DNA from: Hyphomicrobiales bacterium
GTDB lineage: Bacteria > Pseudomonadota > Alphaproteobacteria > Rhizobiales > Rhizobiaceae
Assembly: GCA_900470805.1 (NCBI GenBank)
Contig: UCCA01000012.1
Coordinates: forward strand, 388,596 to 452,595
Direction: 5' to 3'
Length of the DNA stretch: 64,000 nt
Shown here: positions 62,102-64,000 of the stretch, piece after piece
Numbering within the stretch: the first letter of the stretch is position 1
Layout of the letters: each line of letters opens with the position of its first letter
Program-made: the position numbers and the translations under genes
The notes under the pieces: model-generated
Told to the model about the DNA's origin: nothing
Seen by the model: the letters and a program-made list of their open reading frames with translations, nothing else
Database searches by the model: none

Positions 62102-64000
62102 ATGATCCGGCGGCTTTCTGGTTTTTGCCTCGCGTTGCTTTTGATGATGGCCGCCGCCCCGCTTTGGGCGGCCGGTCCTCTGTTCGCAGCCGAGGTCATC
62201 AATTCTTACGTCTCCGATATCGCGCTGGAAAAAAGCGGCGTGATGACGGTGACCGAAACCATCACCGTCAACGCCGAAGGCAACCAGATCCGCCGCGGCA
62301 TCTTCCGCGATTTCCCGCTGACGCAGACGGATGCGAACGGCCGCCGCATCCGCGTCGATTTCGAGCTCGTCTCGGTCAAGCGCGACGGCCGCGACGAGCC
62401 CTCGCGCACGGAGACGATCACCAACGGTATCCGCATCTACGCCGGCTCGCCGGATGTGCTGTTGAACACCGGCCGCCATGAATATGTCTTCACCTACCGC
62501 ACCGGCCGGCAGATCCGCTATTTCGACGATCACGACGAACTCTACTGGAACGTGACAGGCAATGGCTGGATCTTCCCGATCCTCTCGGCCACCGCAAACG
62601 TCAACCTTCCATCCGGCGTCTCGGCCACCGACACCGCCTACTTCACGGGCCCGCAGGGCGCGACGGAAACCAATGCCCGCGCCAACAACGGCGGTAACCG
62701 CGTCTCCTTTGCCACGACTGCTCCGCTTGGGCCCAACGAAGGCCTGACCATTGCCATCAAGATGCCGAAGGGCTCGATCGACCCGCCGTCGGATCGCGAG
62801 GCGAACCGCTGGTGGCTGAGCGACAACCGCGACTACCTGATCGGCTTCGGCGGCTTGATCCTGGTTTTCCTCTATTACACCCGCTCCTGGCTGAAGGTCG
62901 GCCGCGATCCTGAGCGCGGCGTCGTCGTGCCGCGCTGGGATGCGCCCGATGGCATCTCACCGGCGCTGGTCAACTACATCGACAACAAGGGGTTCTCCGG
63001 CCAGGGCTGGACGGCGCTCTCGGCCACCGCGCTCAATCTGGCGGTGCGCGGCTTCGTCGTGCTCGAGGATCTGAAGACTTCGATCGTCATCCGCCGCACC
63101 GACAGGCCGAACGTCGGCGAAAAATTCGAGGCTGGCGAGGCGAGCCTGCTCAACGCTGTCGGCGGCAAGGGTTCGCTGACCATCGACAAGGCCAATGGCG
63201 AGCGCGTCAAATCGGTCGGCGAGAAGTTCCGCTCCGCCATCGAGCGCGAGCATCGCGGCAAGTACTATAATTCCAACGCCGGCTACACCATCGGCGGCAT
63301 CGTCCTCAGCGTCGTCTGCCTGCTCGCCCTGTTCGTCTTCGGCTCGCTGGAGCCGGATACCATCGTGCTGATGATCATCCCGATCGTCGTTTCGGTGTTC
63401 GTCTCCGTCTTCGTCGGCGGGGTGGCGAAATCCTTTGGCCCGGGCAAGTCGCTCGGCGGCAAGATCATGGCGGTCGTCGCCATCGCTATCATCGTCTTCG
63501 TCGGCTTCAGCATCATCTCGACGCTGCTGCTGGCGCTGCTATCGAGCCTGATGGAGTTCCACGAGACGCCGATGATCTTCGCTGTCGGTGGCATCCTGCT
63601 GCTGAACATCCTCTACGTCTTCATCATGGGCGCGCCGACACCGCTCGGCTCGAAGATGATGGATGGCATCGATGGCCTGCGGCAATATTTGACGCTGGCC
63701 GAAAAGGACCGCATGAACATGGCCGGCGTCCCCGAGATGTCGCCGCAGCATTTCGAAAAGCTGTTGCCTTATGCCGTGGCGCTCGGCGTCGAGAAGCCAT
63801 GGACACGGACGTTCGAAACCTGGCTTGCCGCCGCCGCGGCGGGTGCCGCTGCCGCTGCCGCCTATCACCCGGGCTGGTATTCCGGCAATTTCGGCGGCGG
63901 AAACTTTTCCGATCGCATCGGCGGCTTCTCGTCCTCGATGGCATCGACCATCGCCTCGACACTGCCGAGCCCTCCGCCCAGTTCGTCCTCGGGTTTCTCC
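62102..64000 (+). CDS. DUF2207 family membrane protein (runs off the window)
   Basis: At least 633 residues visible; no stop before the edge. A signal sequence (about 1-28) leads to an extracytoplasmic domain of about 215 residues, then a helix near 245-262 ([18 protein letters not shown]) followed by [24 protein letters not shown], typical of DUF2207, and further helices from about 394 and 440. The last visible part is Ser/Gly/Pro-rich, as in the glycine-rich tail of relatives. GGGGGAGTGAG is the ribosome binding site. Function unknown; usual partner of LemA. Confidence 0.92.
   Translation, partial: MIRRLSGFCLALLLMMAAAPLWAAGPLFAAEVINSYVSDIALEKSGVMTVTETITVNAEGNQIRRGIFRDFPLTQTDANGRRIRVDFELVSVKRDGRDEPSRTETITNGIRIYAGSPDVLLNTGRHEYVFTYRTGRQIRYFDDHDELYWNVTGNGWIFPILSATANVNLPSGVSATDTAYFTGPQGATETNARANNGGNRVSFATTAPLGPNEGLTIAIKMPKGSIDPPSDREANRWWLSDNRDYLIGFGGLILVFLYYTRSWLKVGRDPERGVVVPRWDAPDGISPALVNYIDNKGFSGQGWTALSATALNLAVRGFVVLEDLKTSIVIRRTDRPNVGEKFEAGEASLLNAVGGKGSLTIDKANGERVKSVGEKFRSAIEREHRGKYYNSNAGYTIGGIVLSVVCLLALFVFGSLEPDTIVLMIIPIVVSVFVSVFVGGVAKSFGPGKSLGGKIMAVVAIAIIVFVGFSIISTLLLALLSSLMEFHETPMIFAVGGILLLNILYVFIMGAPTPLGSKMMDGIDGLRQYLTLAEKDRMNMAGVPEMSPQHFEKLLPYAVALGVEKPWTRTFETWLAAAAAGAAAAAAYHPGWYSGNFGGGNFSDRIGGFSSSMASTIASTLPSPPPSSSSGFS

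Overview
The window reads as chromosomal DNA of an alphaproteobacterium of the Rhizobiaceae (Rhizobium/Agrobacterium/Sinorhizobium type). This rests on the high-GC third codon positions, the gene neighbourhoods (groESL with CIRCE; ileS-lipoprotein; waaA-lpxK-DUF2093-mutL; atpI-B-E-F'-F with a duplicated b subunit followed by rnhB), and families typical of rhizobia (DUF4170, DUF2093, PA0069-type radical SAM). I saw no tRNA, rRNA, CRISPR array, transposase or prophage. Assignments are from motif reading only; no database search was possible.

Layout. 1-2.5 kb: a DoxX membrane protein and a Nu-type glutathione transferase diverge, followed by a PAS-like orphan and an AT-richer spacer. 2.6-4.7 kb: groES-groEL on the minus strand behind a heat-shock-type promoter and a CIRCE operator. 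5-16.9 kb: chrA, a HAD protein, ribF, ileS, a lipoprotein, a palindromic repeat element, tadA, and a co-directional group of an RluB-type pseudouridine synthase with a very long GDRP-repeat tail, rsmD and a patatin-like lipase. 16.9-27.8 kb: a KefB-type K+/H+ antiporter (minus), pmbA, a CysQ-like phosphatase, DUF4170, the lipid A/Kdo genes waaA and lpxK with a HAD phosphatase between them, then on the minus strand a secreted phosphodiester glycosidase-like protein, DUF2093 and mutL.

28-37.3 kb is the regulatory and catabolic part: a kinase-less PAS-PAS-REC-REC protein, a GGDEF-EAL protein, a PRC-barrel secreted protein, a four-gene operon (SDR dehydrogenase, dgoK, dgoA, SMP-30 lactonase) that looks like a De Ley-Doudoroff aldose route, its divergent IclR regulator, and a LuxR-type regulator followed by a 525-bp spacer with a perfect inverted repeat and a candidate sigma-54 promoter. 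37.8-46.6 kb: a cysteine-free Mrp P-loop ATPase, CorA and Kup ion transporters, a SleB-type wall hydrolase, and the F0 part of ATP synthase with a clear promoter and terminator. 46.7-56.3 kb: rnhB and a radical SAM protein, a small glycosyltransferase-like protein, moaB-ispE-TPR lipid/cofactor operon, a polyprenyl diphosphate synthase, DUF2007 plus a TrmN6-like methyltransferase, and mntH with a Fur-family-like operator.

56.4-64 kb: an S49 peptidase homologue with a substituted catalytic lysine, a 63-aa membrane protein, a small toxin-antitoxin island (orphan ParD-like protein with a duplicated module; AbrB/PIN pair with interlocked palindromes), glyQ, an unlisted 38-aa membrane protein, lemA, an EPSP synthase gene sitting between lemA and its usual DUF2207 partner, and the DUF2207 gene, which runs off the window. 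Most of the window is core housekeeping. The least ordinary points are the toxin-antitoxin island, the lemA-aroA-DUF2207 arrangement, the cysteine-free Mrp, the kinase-less PAS/REC protein and the spacer after the LuxR gene.
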